Source: Acanthopleura granulata
Lineage: Eukaryota > Mollusca > Polyplacophora > Chitonida > Chitonidae
DNA: 64,000 nt
NCBI GenBank assembly: GCA_016165875.1
Contig: JABBOT010000034.1
Location: 1,281,322 to 1,345,321 of the forward strand
Reading direction: 5' to 3'
Shown: positions 19,160 to 33,000 of the stretch, piece after piece
Layout of the letters: every line of letters starts with the position of its first letter
Position numbering within the stretch: the stretch's first letter is position 1
The notes under the pieces: generated by a model
What the model was told of the DNA's origin: nothing
Seen by the model: the letters and a program-made list of their open reading frames with translations, nothing else
Databases searched by the model: none
Translations under genes and position numbers: made by a program

Positions 19160-19372
19160 TGTGTATATATGCCATTCCCTCTTGTGGCAGGGGGAGTCGA
19201 TGCCGCCACTGGAACATCATGCCAAAGACACCAGAAAGGACACCCGACCCAGTCACATTATACTGACACCAATCCTGTTTCCTTGCTTTAATATCTCAGT
19301 GCTGAGCAACGAGAGAGGCAGCAAAAAGTACCACTTTTAAAATCTTTGGTATGACTCTGCCAGAGGTTCATC
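19160..19372 (-). mobile_element. SINE-B copy, reverse
   Basis: GAGTCGATGCCGCCACTGG, CAGTCACATTATACTGACACC, CCTGTTTCCTTGCT and AAATCTTTGGTATGACTC follow the order of the full copy at 43600-43871. The tRNA-like head is missing. Confidence 0.8.
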
Positions 19373-19428
19373 TCCCAATATCAAGGTCATCGAGGTGGTT
19401 TGTGAGGTGTCATCAGTTTGTGATGTGT

Positions 19429-19643
19429 CGATTTATTTATTTATTCGATTGGTGTGTTACACCGTATTCGAGAACATTTCGCTTAAATAGGCAAAAACTG
19501 GACAGACCACAGGGGAAACCTACGACCATCTGCAGATTGCTGGCGCACCCCTCCCCATGTACGGCCAGAGAGGAAACCAGCACAAGCAGGACTTGAACTC
19601 ACTGTGACTGCATTGGTGAGAGGCACCTGGGTCATTATGGTGA
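19429..19643 (-). mobile_element. SINE-A, reverse
   Basis: A reversed tail (TTTATTTATTTATTCGATTGG), TACGACCATCTGCAGATTGC and a reversed box B (GGACTTGAACTCAC) are followed by GGTGAGAGGCACCTGGGTCA. Confidence 0.88.
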
Positions 19644-19649
19644 CATATT

Positions 19650-22600
19650 AAAGTTATATAGATAATGATGTATCTGTACACATTGGACAACAGTTTTAGT
19701 GCGTACACAAATTAAAACTGTTGTCAAGTGTGTACATTTACATGTACTCATGTGTACACCAGTAACTCCAGAGAATTTAAAAAAAAAGGTTGTAATCTAT
19801 ATGCCTTTGTCATGTTATTTTTCTAGTGAATTACCACTAAAAACTAAACCACTAAACCAGTTCTCAACCATGGAGAATTTTATGTGTTCCCACAGCACGC
19901 GAGGTCGGGCAAATGTGGAAACAGTGACTATTTCGTTCCTATATGATCTGCTGAAATTTACAAATGAGATTTTGTAAATTATTGGGCCAGACCTGTTACA
20001 AGGAGACACCATTGTGTTATAAATAATGTCGAGAGCAATGCTGAACACCAATCAAACAAGCAAAGTGCATGCCACTGTGGCCATGATAATCATGATAAAG
20101 TCACGCCAGAAGAAAAATGCTTTCTCAACTCTTCGTACCGTATTTATTTCCGATGAAATCGCTCCTTTCACAATTGTAACCAAGGATATCCACAGATACT
20201 TCATTAACTGCATCGAAAGCTGCTGTTCAAATCAAAACGAGAAAACAACAATTAAGATGAGAATAGATATATTTTTTTTTTCTAAAATAAATTTTATTTT
20301 AATGCCCAAAACAAAACTAAGTTGTACAAACTAACAAGAAATCCAGTTTCACCTGTAGAATTCACTATATACATGCACACACAAACAAGTCAAACGTCTG
20401 TTCTCACAGCTCACGAGGAGGAAAGTTCTGTTATCTGTCACTGTGTTCAAAATATTACCCATGTATACATGTATTACCCTATTAAATTCCTCAGCCTTTT
20501 TGCGCATGTAAAATGGCCACTTTGAGTTCAACTCGTGCACCTTTTTTAACAATGTACATGTAGCTTTAATAATTTGGGGGCAAGAATACACTCTGGCCAG
20601 CATGTTTCACAAACTCCAGGCTCCGCAGGAATTGTAGTGTCATCAGCCTTGACGTGATAATGTACTCGAGACAACTCTGCACAATCACCAGGTAAACGTG
20701 CAAAAAGGTTGAGGGAATATGGTGCAAAAGGATTTGCATCGAAGTGCACATCAGTCTTTTGCAGGCCAACTCTGCAAAGTTCACACTGATTTGCCAGCAG
20801 AGTCAAGGATATGTTGTTGTTGAAATTGAGTGAATACATTCAACAGGTGAAACAACACCATAACCAATCATTTTGCAAACGTTCCCCTTAAAATGATGAG
20901 CAATGGCTAAACACAGTGGCTTTAAGACGTATCTCGCTCAGTTTTCATGCACTTCCATGGACAAATTCCACAGCTGGTCATAAAATAACCCAAATTCTAA
21001 CTGTTTATTTTTCGATGCTGCTAATTAAACTTGGAAAATCTCAGCTAGTATTATGTGTACCAACTGTGCAACTTTGTGCAGACCGATGAATCTGGTAGTG
21101 CGTTTGTGTATCATTTTGAAAATTTACAAAATCAATCAAAACTGGCCCCTGAAATTGAAGTCTCAAGACTGTTTTTAAGCCCCAAAACACTGCCTTTAAG
21201 TTGAAGTGTTGATTTCTAATGGAATGAAGCCTTTCAGAATAGAAATGTAGGGCATTTTTTGTGCGAATATCGTGTCTCACAATTGCAATGACAATGAAAT
21301 ATTGGGCTTCATTTTGCAAACTCTTCCATTCCTTTCACAGTTAATTGCGTGCTCTGCACATATTTGCGATCTGTAAATGGAAACAAAAAATCAGTTGATT
21401 CACCCCACGCTGTAGAGAATTTATAGATTATTTGCCACAGAGAATTTGGGGTATATCTCAAATCCAAATCTGAATGTTACTGCTACGTCAGATGTAAATA
21501 AATGCTATCTCTTCAAAGTGTGTTTCATGAATTCGGCAACAGAACATTAAATTCTGCAATGCATAACCATACAGTACCATAACCATTATGGTTTGCTGGG
21601 TAGGAGAAGAGGGGGACAGTGTCCTGTAAAACTGTATATACAAAGATATTAAGAATATAGACATCCAGACAGGCACTGAAACAGTGAATGAGTTCAGACT
21701 AATATTTTCTGGTAACATTGCACATAAATATCCATCCAATATCTGAGTGGTTGCCGCTGAATTAAAAATGTTGGCTGGCCATACAAACTGTAAAATATTC
21801 ATTTGCTTTAACAGAGTCCAAAGATTTAAAAATCTTATAACTTTGTAACAGTTAAGAATATATTACAACACGGATCACACACACATACACACAAATGGTG
21901 GAAACCTGATGACAACTAATTATAGAATTACCTCCCCTTGTATGAAAACGTCACATCTGACGCAAGAAAAATCTTCACAAACATTAGACTTCACAAATGT
22001 ACCAAACATGACCTTTTTTCATAGAAGTTACTGTTACTTTTCAAACTTCAAAGCAAACAGTTTTCAACATGTAGAGAGCAGTACTTCATTTCATTCAAAG
22101 GCTGAGTTTACATAGTGTTCAATTTATATAAATGACATGTCTCATCTGTTCCCAGTTTAAATGTAGTGAGTGACAGGGGGCAGAGGGGTTACAATCATCC
22201 AACATTTAGAGAAAGAGAAACACAATATACATGTACTTTTTTCAAGACCATTAATAATGTGACAGATCAGTTAAATGAAGCCAGCATCAAAGGCTACATT
22301 AAGAGCCATGACAACAGCAGTTGTTAATACAGGGCATGTTATGGCCATGGTTATTCTACTCAACTTGGCACCAATGACACTCTGGTTTGTCTAACAAGCA
22401 CAGAACTACTCTTTAGTCCTAATTATAAGAGAATGGGGTTTCTTTGTATATACACTCAATACCACTGAGCCGAATAAATTTTTAAGAAAACACAGCCAAA
22501 GGGTATTACTACACTTGCCTTCTCTCCAGGTGAAATGTATTTGCTGCATTTTAACACCCGTGAGCTCAGTACACTATGTAAATGCTGAACACGAAAGAGG

Positions 22601-23609
22601 GAAAAAAAAAAGGAAATAAAAACAGCTACATTTAATGGATTGTTCAATGAAATGCAAGTAACAAAACTTTCAAATCTTGGAACATTAAAAAGTTTCCAAA
22701 CTCTGAAACAACTATTGAATAAAAACAAAAGTGAAAATTCTTAACAGATGTGTGACAGCAGAAAAGAGTTATATGTACTGTGCATCTTCAAACTGGCTCA
22801 TCCCCATAAGGTGAAACAAAAAACTGATCAGAAACAAAGTCATTATAATGGTAAAAGGAAGACCTGAGAGAGTGTGTGATCAGTCTAGATGTTTATAATT
22901 TCGGAGCCTAACTACCTTTCCTCTGATCCATGACGACTTAACATTTTTTGTCCCATGTAAGTAGCATCAGTAACAATCGTGACCTCAAAACAATCATATT
23001 AAATCCTGTAAGAATCACAGAGGTCTACAGGCAGTTGTTTCCAAAATAATCCTGCAAGTATGTCCTTATTATATTACATCATGGTTCTAAATTTTCTTGA
23101 ATAATTCTGGATGTTCTCTACAAGGAAGTGGATAAAAGTGACTGAAAGACTGCAAAAGCTGCTCGCCAATAACGTTCTGTCTTTGTGAAAGTGCTTAGAC
23201 TTATTTTAACCTAAGTAGGAAGGCAAATTATTACATCTACAATAAGATTTTCTAACAGAGAGCAGAGAGGAGTTTCCACAGGTGAAACCACACGATTTTC
23301 AGCTAACGATCTAACACACTCATCTACAAAAATGCTCACTGGTGCCTGGTCCAAAAATCTGGCAATCCACTTTGACATCAACCACCAAATGGAGATAACT
23401 CATGAAATGATGTGGGGCAGCAGCTTGGTGGAGGATCCTTGCCACTAGTCAAGGATCAGGGGCATTTCACATCAAGAGCTTCAGTATCAAGATTAACTTT
23501 CACTGTGAACAGCTTCACTTTTCACTACACTTCCAAAGCCTACATCATTGGGACTTGCAGTTTCACTTTTGCCTCATTGACTTGTGACAGCATTTGCATT
23601 TTCCTTCAG
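19650..23609. other. AT-rich stretch, possible long MSL1 3' UTR, no gene seen
   Basis: No coding exon was recognised on either strand. Reverse-strand AATAAA words (TTTATT on plus) occur near 21004, 20293 and 20149 and could serve MSL1, whose stop is at 23982, but nothing fixes the real end. A single MITE-1-like end (ATTACCCTATTAAATTCCTC) lies near 20474. Confidence 0.45.
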
Positions 23610-23960
23610 TCTCATGTTCCAGCGACCATCTCACTGGCGTACAGTACTTTCAGTTTCATGTTTGCCTCGCCTTCCTTCGACTACTTCACTGGCGTACAGT
23701 ACCTTCAGTTTCATGTTTGTCTCATCTTCCTTCAAGTACTTCACTGGCGTACAGTGCTTTCAGTTTCATGTTTGCCTCGTGTTCCAGTGTGTACCTCACT
23801 GGCATGCAGTACTTTCAGTTTCAGGTTTGCCTCATGCTCCAAGGGCTAGCTCACTGGCATACAGTACTTTCAGTTTTATGTTTGCCTCATGTTCCTTCGA
23901 CTACCTCACTGACGTGCAGCACTCTCAATTTCATGTCTACCTGTGTTCCTCCAATTTCTT
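23610..23960. repeat. 55-bp tandem repeat abutting the MSL1 stop codon
   Basis: TCACTGGCGTACAGTACTTT, CAGTTTCATGTTTGCCTC and a variable ATGTTCCAGCG/TTCCTTCGACTACT end recur exactly every 55 bp (23631, 23686, 23741, 23796, 23851, 23906). It is antisense to MSL1 and lies in its presumed 3' UTR. Open frames in it are by-products. Confidence 0.93.
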
Positions 23961-23981
23961 TACTTATATACAAAACTAAAT

Positions 23982-24078
23982 TCACTTGCGTCTCATGTTC
24001 CAGCGGGTGGTTTTGGGAGTGTTTTTCTCTGCTGCTCGAGGCTTTTTAATTTGATGTTCCCACGGAAGATCAAATTCA
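23982..24078 (-). CDS. MSL1: MSL1 exon 8: C-terminus and stop
   Basis: After GTTTTTGCAG in phase 2 it encodes SEFDLPWEHQIKKPRAAE and a basic TPKTTRWNMRRK end, then TGA at 23982-23984. F.LPW and the basic tail are conserved in MSL1. Its last ~15 coding bases recur in the downstream 55-bp array. Confidence 0.92.
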
Positions 24079-27000
24079 CTGCAAAAACCAAAAATTATTC
24101 AGTAACTAAAGACATTATTACATGTTGCGCAACACACTACTAGTAGGAGGCAGACTGATTTTTAAACAATGGAATTTATCACAGTTGAAAGTTTTCAGGA
24201 TTTCTCCATAATTCAGGATTTTTTTCTTTAATACAAGCCCAAATATTATACATATAATAATAACAGCATAAAATTCAACTAAATTTTGCAGCTATCCAAG
24301 CAATTCCTGATTTTTAACATTTCTGAGTTTTTTTTCTCCTATGTCGACATGTGTATTTCGGGCTTTCTTTGTTGGCTGTTGCAAGGATAATCACCAAGAA
24401 TGCAATAAATTTCAACACAAAAGCTGCAGCAAGGCCAACGATTTAAAGTGAACACAAATTGCCAGCAATAGGGAGATAAAGGTTGGAGCAAATGAACACT
24501 TCTACTCTGCAAGTACTCTGATTTCATCGACATACAGTTTAGGGAGAGAAATCAACTTCTGTACACATGTATCCATTAAAGCATGCTATTCTATATTTTG
24601 AAAATTAAGACTGAAAGCTCACACTTCATTCCGCAATATTGTGACAGTGCAAATTTAGACATAAAATGAACACACGTATGCTTTCATTCCAATTTATTTA
24701 TTTATTAGATTGGGAAAACAAATGGATTTAAGAGGTCAAGCGGAAGTTACTCTCCTTTCCTGGACACAGAATGTAGCCTACACCAAGTCTTGCGATGATT
24801 CAGCTAGTAGATTGGAGCAAAACTGAATACAATCAAAAGGGTTAAACACACACTTGGAGAGGTCAGAAACACCCAAGTCCTGTATCCCAAACAACCTACT
24901 CTGCTGGCAAGAGGACAGTAAACGAATCACACAGTTCAATACCACCATATTTTATTGCCTGAAATCTTTTCTAGGGATGTCCTCTGGACCTCTGGTAGAC
25001 AAAATATCTTACCTGGGTTTGATTAAAGGAATGGGGCAGCCAAATGCTGATGCAGGTATCTTATCACAAACTTCAATATGAGAAACTGAAAAGGAAAAAC
25101 GGACCTCAGGCAAATTGTATTAAATCCTTAAACTACTGTAATTCTTCAGCCTTTTCACATGTTTGCAAGGCGTTTATTCAAGCATATTCTGAAGGCACTA
25201 TTCTGTGCTGACTGATAAAATTATACTTTCTGTGACGCTGTGAAACTGGCCAATCTAATCAATGTAGTTTTGCCTCTAAAATCAAATCATATGTGCATAA
25301 ATTGAACTGAAAAATGCTTTCATATGCGAAAAGGCAGGGGAATCAGAGTAATTCCACTGCTGATCACAGATCAAAAATCAGATAAAACATAAAAATATTT
25401 GTGTGTGTGTATATATATATATATATGTGAAGCTGAAAGTTTTATAAATATGTTTACGTGTCAAGAATTCTTGTAGTTTCTTCGTTACACCAGCCACTTT
25501 GCCTCAATGAGACCAGATTTGCCGGTACATGTACCATCCTGAACTGCCTGTACAATAACAGATCTTGGAAACAGAACTTACTGTCTTCTATAGAGGGGAA
25601 GAAAGTGATGGTGTGGTTGTCCTTGGGCCGGTAGGGACCCACAAACTCGGGAACCTTTTCTTTCTCCTTCAAATGTTCATACATTCTCTGTTCCCGTAAC
25701 CGCTGTAGATCCCACCTTTAAATGGAAGAGCACAACATTTTGAAACATAACGCCCAAATCTGAAAAATCAAGACAAGAACATCATCAGCCTCGTAGCCTG
25801 GTAAAACAATGTGGTCCTTGCAGCGTGTACTTTGCTAACTCACTATTTCAATTTCTTTCCTTTTTGGTCTTTCTTTTTTCACAAAAAAGAATGACAGACA
25901 CCTACAGGTATAGCAGTTTACTGCACTAAGATATCCCCCCCCCCCCCAAATGAATACTGCATACAAATCTTTTCCGCTGTGGTTCAAATCTGGACAGTTG
26001 ATACACAAAGGAAAAGAGAGCTAATAGGGGTTAGTGAAAGTGCTGTATTCCTTACAGATGAAGATATCCACATCTGAAAATCAAAACAAGAATGTCATCA
26101 GCCTCACACCCTGGTCAACAATCTGTTCCTTGAAACTTGTGCTTGGCTCACTCACTATTTTATTTTTTCTTTTCACAAAAAGTAAGGACTGACATCTACA
26201 GGTATGCCAGTTTACTTTATAAAGGACCCCCCCCCCCCCACAAAAGAAATGAATAGTGCATACAAATCCTTTCACTGAGGTTCAAATCTGGACAGAAGTA
26301 AAAAAGTTTTGTTGATAAGATGGTGGTCAGGCAAAGGAAAAGAAAGGGAGCTAAACAGGCTTTCTGGAAGTGCTGCTTTCTCATTTAATATCCCATATAA
26401 AGTAGGGTGGTCAGAATAATGGCCGTCCATAACCACAGCAGAATTTAAAGGACCATAATTTGGGGGAAAATAGGAGAAATAACCACGACAAATGTCAATG
26501 ACAGGAGACCTTATGGTCAAAGATCAGCTGGAAGGCCACAAGTTAGGACCAAGTATACGTACATGAAAGTTTTGTGATTCCAAGCCTTGGTGCATGTGTA
26601 CTTTAGCATGTTTTAGGACAGAGAAAACCAAGGCAACAGTTTTAGAAGTGTTAGGTTGACATTCTCTTGGTTGTTACCCTCACGCTGCTAGCTACATACC
26701 GTTTCCTTCTCTTTTCTTCGTACTCTGGCTTCTGGTGTCGTTTTATGAACACCTCATCCTCTAAATTCTTAAGAAGAAGAAGAAAATGCAAAATGAGGGG
26801 TAAAAGTTTGAGATAAAAGACACTTGCCATACTGTAAATGCAGCAGTACTCTACACATTAGAACAGAAAGCCAGAGGGACAGTAACATAATAATCACCAA
26901 CATTTCACCATTTTCTGGAATAAACCATCAGCCTTCGGCAGGTCACTGACAAACTTTCCTGCATGCGGTGCCAATTTTCTCCACACTTCCTGAAAGACCA

Positions 27001-30000
27001 CATCGGAGGCACTTGTGGCGATTACACCCATTATTGCCACCAAGGCCCTGGATAACATAGTTAAGCCAGGGGAATCAAAAGTTCCATGAAACTATCTTTC
27101 ATAAGGATCTTGAATCTACATGTAACACTTCTTTCTAAGTGCCAAAAGAAATGTGACAAACACTATTCCCCATCAGACTTGTCAAATCTCTGCACACAAT
27201 CAAATGACCACAGGAAAGCATTGACACAAATTTTTACCACCTCTCACCACCTATTTGCCAGCAGACAAAAGGGAGACAACTCACCTCGGTGCCTTCTAAC
27301 GTGTAACAGTTCGGGACTGTTCTGTAACGCCATGTTGGGATCTCCACTGAAATCAAATCAATATGGATTGAATCTGAATATGCTTGTATCTATTACATGC
27401 TAGTTGAATACTTAAAGGCTTATCTTTGTCATCAAACTAAAAATTAAATTCAAACATTCAAGCCTGAACATAAGCAACATTTTTATAACATCACTTTTGT
27501 CCTGTTACCACTTTCTTCATAGGGATGTTTTCACCAGGGGGTTTTCTAGTCAATTTCTTTTCAGAAACTCAATTTGAACAAACCAGAAAACCCAATATTT
27601 TTTCATCACCAATATATCAAAAACTATATTTATTTGATGAAAACTCACAAACAAAAAATTTGTCTAAAGCTCAATTTTCTGATATTTCTCCTTGTAGTTA
27701 CCACAACTTGAGTTGCCACACTGTTAGCCAGAATGGAAACCCAGGGTGCCTCACACACAATCCGTTACTAAGACCCTGGAAACTCGGGAGTTGTAACAAA
27801 TAACGACACACCCATACATGTACCCACTTTATGGGACTTTATGGGCATGTATAACATAGTGTTACAAAAAATGTTTTACCAGTTGATAATTTGTTTATTG
27901 TTTGGACCTATTTTTAAGAACTTCTTGAAAAAAGAAAAAACATTTTTCACGAAATTGTACATATCCAGAAGCAAGTCTCAAAAAAACTTGTATAAAACAT
28001 ATTAAAAAAGCATGTTTAAAAAACACCCGTTAATAATTATGTGAACAAATTATTTATGTGTGTTAACACACATAACTCAGAAGATGAAACAGCTTTTTCA
28101 TGTATGATTCAGTCTAAAGTATGCATAACCAGCATGATTAACAGTAATTAAGTCACTTTCTATATTGTTAATTTTATTTCTATTATTTTTTTTCTCTCAA
28201 GAGATTTGGAAGTTTAAAAAGAAATTGCATTTGATTATACTGAGGGAACCCACTCATTTTGTACTCAAACTGCTTCAAAAGCTGGTCATTTTCATAACCC
28301 CTACGCCAATCCTCAAAAGCTGAAAAAAAAAACCCTCAGAGCTTCAAACTATACTTATGTATGAAGAGATAAATGGACAGATCACATGATACCTTGATTT
28401 ATCTCCCTTGGTGATTTTTGTTGTTGTTGTAAAAAGCATTGCAAAATAAGCCGTGTTTTTCCCTCAGTATATGACAAAAGTGATTTTTCAGGCCTATCCT
28501 CATCAAAGTCAACTTGTACGAAGGCTAAACATCTTTTGTGGACTTCCATGAAGTTCGATGGGAACAACACGACCTTGTTGTTGTTTACCGAAGATGAAAG
28601 TTAAATTAAACTCCCGTCAATAAACTGGAAATCCTAATCATTTTAACTTATTTTGTATTCGACATGTGGGGAGTAACGAAACCTCCTTAGATTCATCTTT
28701 CTCTGAAAGGATTTCTTTTGATGGTCTGGATTGGCCAAGAAACTGGCTGGCAGATTTCACGTACCAGTAGCATATGGCGGTGCTGTCGGTTCGGGACAAC
28801 CGTTTGCTCCTGTTTGTTGACACTACTGATAGAATTATCTAAACATGTTTTTTCACACAAGTAAAGTTTACAACAAACCCAATATGGTATGTTATGATGG
28901 TAGACTGTCAAAGCCACCCATCCCAAAGACAGCTATTTTAGTGCAATTAAGTGCAGCGACCGTCTCAGTTCGTCCTCACCCTTACATCCTCACAGGCAAT
29001 CCACCCGTCTAAAAGATGGGAAGATGGGTGGCTGGCTAACACTGTGAGTCGTTTAAACACCCCTCTTTGAGACGCCTATTTTGATGCTTGTTTAATGGAA
29101 ATATGACTGCAGATAAGAGGAAGCCCAGTTTGGTGATGGTAACAGTGGACCACACCCACCTTCCGCCTGGCGTTTCCCTGCTGTGTCCGCTCGCAGACGT
29201 TCGTGTATCGCTTCGTCCCCGTCCTCAAACGGCGGAACGTAATGGACGATCTGCGACAGTTTATCAGTACGAATAATCGTGTGTTCATCGTGAATCTTCT
29301 CACGTTTCTGGAGGAATCGCTTTCGGGCTAAACTCTCCGGTGTTTCCTCCTCCTCTTCGACTTTTCTCCGTGACCCACGTTTGTAATAATATGGCCTGTC
29401 TGCCCCACTGGCCTGTGACTTCACCCCTTTGGCTGCTGATGACACTCGCCTCTGCTGTTTTCCGACATCCCCGGCAAATTTTTTACTCAAACTCTGAGGC
29501 TCTACACTGGATTTCCTGAAATGTTCGCGCAAATTGTAAAACATTCAACACAAATTGTTTGTACCATCACCTACAAGTATGTGTTACTTACACAGTACCT
29601 ATCCAGTCATATCAAGGAGAAAGGGAGGGTCGTGATTTTTTTCTAATACTGTTTAACTCAGCGCCCAAAACTTGTTCACTCTTTGAAAGTGGTCACATTT
29701 ATGGGTGAATTACAAGTACATGCGTATCATAAATTTTAATACCTAACTTTGATAACAAAATTCTGGTCCATAAACATCAATGTCTAACAAATTCAGCAAG
29801 GATAGTGACTAACATAATGTTTCACCAACCTTGCCAGATTGTAGGATAGTGCAGTGTACTCCGTAAAGTTGAAAAGAGACAGAAAGAAAAGAAGAAAACA
29901 AAGCAGCACAAAAAAAAAAAACATTTACTGTAATTCTACAACCTCTTCGCACATCTGCAAGATTTCATTCCAGGATGTTTTGAGGGCACTACTCTGTGTA

Positions 30001-33000
30001 GACTCATAAAAGTTTTATGTGAAGCCCTGAAATTAGGCAACACAACCGAAGTAGCTGTCAGCAATATGCAATTTAACAAGTGCATAAATCACAATGAAAG
30101 ATGTGCCCTGACTTGTATATGTGATAGGTTAAGGAATTAGGGTAATTTCATGTTCAAAAACTATGACTGTTACATGTACATGTATCTAACCTGGTTCTAT
30201 TCTGTGACTAACAGTATCAATTAACAGCCTTGGGCATCGCTTAGACAATAAGGGTCTAGATTAACAAAACTCTTGTGTCTAGAAGCAAGAATTTCAAAAA
30301 AAAAATTCCACCTATGCTTTCCCTCAGTCCTTCACCCTTCCCAACCCAAAAAAAGACAAACAAAAATGGAGCTCCTGACTAACGTTTTATTATATAAAAT
30401 GTAAGTATACATCTATGGATACCATACCACCTGACCATCCTATTTACATGTATCAGAAAAACATGAATGTGTCTCAGAGTGACAGCACTCTGGTCTGCAG
30501 ACCAGAAACACATGTATTTCTGTAATAATATACCATATACTGTAATTAAACCTTTTCGCATGTTTGGAAGATGTTTACTTTCACATGTATTCGAGCGCAT
30601 TCTGAAGGCATTATTCTGGGCTGCCTGCTAAAACCGTACCTTTTTGTGAAGCCCTGAAACTGGCCAATTCAACCATTATAGTTTTGTCTCCAAAATCAAA
30701 TTAAAAATGTGCATAAAACTGCACTGAAAATTGCTCTTTCGTATGCAAAAAAGGTTGAGGAATGAGGGTGTCTGACCTTTTCTGCGACCTCTCCAGCGTG
30801 TGCACGGCGGCGGGCGATTCCGACGTGGACGTGCGCGCCTGCTGGGCAGCTCCGAGGACGTCCTCTTTATGCTTCAGAATGGCCATCCTTCTCTCCATAC
30901 GCTCCAGTCGACATTTCAGCTGAGAAACCAAAAATGTAACAGGACACATTTTAATTTGTGGATGAAGAGTAAATTAATATTGCCCTACATGTATGTGCAT
31001 AGCGTGTAGGTCGCACTGAAAATGAAACGCAGCGCACATTCCAGCGCTCTGACCCGTTGTCTCACTCACACCTCTAAGATATACTCACGCAGACAGCAGT
31101 AAAAGTATTCTATAAATAACACAGAATTTGTACAAAGCTCATTGTGACAAGTCCAAAAGTACATGCAATTTACATTCACAATTTCCATATGCTGCACATA
31201 TTATCTGCTAGTTACACATACCTATGTATAGCAATCCCACTACACGTCTACAGATAAAGGTTTCTTACAAGTGATGTTACATCAAATTTTATGGGCATCA
31301 GTTGACTTCTGATCAAATTTTGTTTCTATTCAATATAAAAATGCTAAATTGGCTACTTCAACAGTACATCGCATTCATTAAACCTTGACTGAGATTGACA
31401 TTTATGATTTCTAACGGTTGATGACCAGCAATAAATGTGACCAGTTCTTTTAACACTGTACCTGAGTGAAGCAAACAAAATTTAAGAAATTGCATGACTA
31501 TATGTAACCTTACCTTAACCGTAACCGCATAAAATCCAGCAAAAATAACACCTCCGTTACACATCTAACTCTCTACCAATTATCACTTTACGAGAGTTTA
31601 CACACTGGATTAGAGAAGGAGTAATAGCTTGCAATTATCATAAACTGCATTTAGCTGCTCAAAACATACATTTAATATTTAACGTGCTCACGAAATGTTT
31701 ACCATCACAAAATGTGCAGCCACTGTACACAATAGGTCACACAATATGGAAGGGTGGCCACTGCTGCTGTTGTAGACTTGCATGCTACCTGTGCAACGTA
31801 CAGATTTTTTCACTCTCCAAATTACATGCCAACAGAAAGTCCCACCTGGACAACCAGGACCAGTTCAGCCAGGTGTGTACTAACTCCAAAATGCAGGTTA
31901 AGTCTTACTTTATGCAGGCCATATTTGTTTCCTAAATGAGTCTATACTTGCTTCTTCAGCAGGGGTCACTCTAAATCTCTTTATCTCTCTGGGTGACCAG
32001 CTAAATCCAAGCTTTCACCTTACAGTACCTAACACCCTGTCTGTCAACTCTGAACAAACTGATCTGTAATGCTTAACCTGAACACTCCCCACCCCTCGCC
32101 ACCCCCACCATACTCCTGGAATCAACCTTTCACCTCCCCTCCCCCCCGCCCCAACATTTCACCTCCCCCTCCTTTACCTCTATTTTGTTTTCAAAAGGGA
32201 AAAGACCACAGGGTGACTTCCTGCATACTGAACCTCCAATGACATCTTGCATACTTGTAAATAGATTGACACATGCATATGTAGACAGAAGAGGCAGAAT
32301 AGGTTATGAATACCTGCCTGACTTCCTCACACCTTCAAACCCTAAAATTTCTGTTTTAATGAAGGTGTTGGAGAGGATGTAAGCAGTCCTTGAAATCAGC
32401 AAACATTTGCGGCACCAATAAAGTGTCGTCGCCAAATTGGATCACGGCAGCACTACAACGGCATTTTCAGATATGCGATAGTCATCCAGTAAATTGTAAG
32501 TATGGAAATGTCAAAAAAAATTTCTTTGCTGAAGTCCTCCATCTTGCATTTTAAAGTCTATCTAATGTGATATCTAATCCAACAGCTGTAAATTTCACCA
32601 CCTGAACTCACCCTAGGAAAGTACTATTTTCTCTGCTAAAATGAATATTTTCCACATAAACCTTCCATGACAATATAGAGATTCATAACACCAACCATGG
32701 ATGGCAATATCCAGGGTTGTCATTCAACCCTCCAGCTACCAAGACATGCCACCTGAAATCCTTTCTGAGTTTGAAACCAACCTGAATGCTCTGAAAGCCG
32801 ACTTTAAACCACTATGTGTGAAGTCTATTACAGGACATTATTAGATAAAACAGACAATACATGTAATAATATACAAGTGCATTTTTATCAGCCAATATCA
32901 CAGTTTGAAAAAATGTCAGCCTAACTGATCTACTCCTACTGACAAGCTGTGAGAACAGCCATGAATAAGGGGGGGATGGGGACAGAACTCTCCAGTACAA

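Noticed and set aside
23412..24049. Plus-strand open frames of 131-151 codons
   Set aside because: They are antisense to MSL1 exon 8 and its 55-bp array; three overlapping frames are open because of the repeat.
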